Source: Acidimicrobiaceae bacterium
Lineage (GTDB): Bacteria; Actinomycetota; Acidimicrobiia; Acidimicrobiales; UBA8592
Direction of reading: 5' to 3'
NCBI GenBank assembly: GCA_002715405.1
Contig: PAZD01000031.1
Coordinates: forward strand, 6,791-21,422
Length of the DNA stretch: 14,632 bases
Shown here: piece by piece, positions 13,765 through 14,632 of the stretch
Position numbering within the stretch: the stretch's first letter is position 1
Layout of the letters: every line of letters starts with the position of its first letter
Translations under genes and position numbers: made by a program
The notes under the pieces: model-generated
The model's input: the letters and a program-made list of their open reading frames with translations, nothing else
Databases searched by the model: none
What the model was told of the DNA's origin: nothing

Positions 13765-14625
13765 CTAAGGGAGTTCTGACACACTTCGAATAGCTTTTTC
13801 CACTGCAACCGTTGTAAGAACACGAACAGTCCCTACAGTTGCTTCTACAGAGCCTGTAGCGGCAACGACTACAGCATCACCATCCCCTTGTGTATGGGCA
13901 GGGAACAGCGCCCTTGCCAGCCCGTCGTGTGCGCTCTGACTTGCAAGAAAGCATTCAGTTTTCGATATGCGGGCGTTCGTTGCAACGACACCGATAGTGG
14001 TGTTCTCAAACGGCGAAATTTCAGGAAACTCGAAAGAACTATTTGCTATCTGTTCGTTGATAACCCCATCATCAATATCTCCGCTGGCATTCACTGCGAA
14101 TAAAGCCGCAACAATTAGGTCACCGTATTGGCATGCGGCTGCGCCCAAGCCACCTGATTTCGCATTTTCTCTACCTCTCCATTTTGAAATAGTCGCTCCT
14201 GTTCCTGCGCCGACCGACCCAACCATAGTTTGACTAGATGATGCTTCAACAGCAGCTTTTCTACCTTCTTGTGAACCCGGACGTACTAGCGGATCCCCTT
14301 GATTAAGATCAAATAAGGACATTCCAACGACTATAGGAACATTACCTGAAGCTGTAGGAAAACCTTGCCCCCGCTCCTCAAGGTAACTAATAACTCCCTC
14401 GCAAGCTGCTAGGCCAAAGGCCGAGCCGCCTGAGAGAACAACTGAATCGATTCGGTCGACCAACTTGCTCGGATCAAGCAGAGCAAAGTCTCTTGTAGCG
14501 GGCGCACCACCGCGTATTTCACCTGATGCGACAGTTCCTTCAGGGAAAATAACAACTGTGCATCCCGTTTCAGCTTTCGGATCAGTCCAGTTTCCGACTT
14601 CGATCCCGTCAATATCTGTAAGCAT
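13765..14625 (-). CDS. P1/S58-family (DmpA-like) aminopeptidase
   Basis: This is a 286-residue member of the P1 (MEROPS S58, DmpA/L-aminopeptidase-esterase) family. These proteins autocleave into two chains to expose an N-terminal Ser or Thr nucleophile and then act as aminopeptidases, some on D-amino-acid amides or beta-peptides. Diagnostic text: LTDIDGIEVGNWTD at the N terminus, SVVLSGGSAFGLAACEGV (61-78), GSVGAGTGATISKW (136-149), and NTTIGVVATNARISK (208-222), which is the cleavage/nucleophile neighbourhood. Thr209 or Thr210 is the probable nucleophile, by analogy with the mycobacterial Rv1333 type. It is compact compared with the roughly 320-350 residues of many relatives, with no obvious break. 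ATG 14625 lies only 7 bases from the window end, so its ribosome binding site is not visible. Location next to tsaEB is probably just genome order. Confidence 0.9.
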   Translation of the reverse strand: MLTDIDGIEVGNWTDPKAETGCTVVIFPEGTVASGEIRGGAPATRDFALLDPSKLVDRIDSVVLSGGSAFGLAACEGVISYLEERGQGFPTASGNVPIVVGMSLFDLNQGDPLVRPGSQEGRKAAVEASSSQTMVGSVGAGTGATISKWRGRENAKSGGLGAAACQYGDLIVAALFAVNASGDIDDGVINEQIANSSFEFPEISPFENTTIGVVATNARISKTECFLASQSAHDGLARALFPAHTQGDGDAVVVAATGSVEATVGTVRVLTTVAVEKAIRSVSELP

Positions 14626-14632
14626 TTTTATC

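Overview
The window looks like ordinary chromosomal DNA of a moderately low-GC actinobacterium (mid-40s % GC by eye), most plausibly a marine member of the Acidimicrobiia. That placement is inference. It rests on a MarP-like serine protease, a protein of the mycothiol-dependent maleylpyruvate isomerase/TIGR03086 fold, an actinobacterial FadE-type acyl-CoA dehydrogenase, a NodN/HtdZ-like MaoC hydratase and a short FMN split-barrel protein. Coding density is high. No gap exceeds about 140 bases, and I see no rRNA, tRNA, insertion sequence, CRISPR array or phage gene.

Layout. 1-1820 (minus): the N-terminal part of a Rieske ring-hydroxylating oxygenase alpha subunit, cut by the window edge, and a lipoprotein trypsin-like protease. 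1937-3420 (plus): a RarD-type permease and a small secreted helical protein whose upstream region carries helically phased TTCTTA repeats. 3437-3497: two hairpins form a convergent terminator region. One of them uses the last codons of the next gene as its right arm. 3482-4459 (minus): a metallo-beta-lactamase-fold hydrolase. 4547-7021 (plus): a tightly packed run of quinone oxidoreductase-like MDR enzyme, crotonase-fold protein and PlsC-type acyltransferase. 7042-8936 (minus): an operon of MaoC hydratase, FMN split-barrel protein and aldo/keto reductase. 9069-9677 (plus): a TIGR03086-like protein that has lost the usual metal-binding histidines. 9704-10936 (minus): an acyl-CoA dehydrogenase. 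11015-13696 (minus): tsaE-tsaB-rimI-tsaD, each junction a 4-base ATGA overlap. 13765-14625 (minus): a P1/S58-family (DmpA-like) peptidase.

How the genes work together. The best-understood unit is tsaE-tsaB-rimI-tsaD: TsaB, TsaD and TsaE make N6-threonylcarbamoyl-adenosine at position 37 of ANN-decoding tRNAs, and RimI acetylates the N terminus of ribosomal protein S18. The middle of the window is enriched in acyl-CoA and lipid enzymes (MDR reductase, crotonase, acyltransferase, MaoC hydratase, acyl-CoA dehydrogenase), which fits fatty acid, lipid or xenobiotic acyl-CoA metabolism, but they lie in separate transcription units and no single pathway is demonstrated.

I found no convincing new multi-gene system. 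The points most worth following up are the TIGR03086-like protein without its metal ligands, the membrane-domain-free MarP-like lipoprotein protease, the secreted protein bracketed by an identical DKDRGP-coding repeat with phased upstream repeats, the divergent promoter region with a perfect inverted repeat at 8973-8986, and the terminator built into a coding sequence at 3462-3497.
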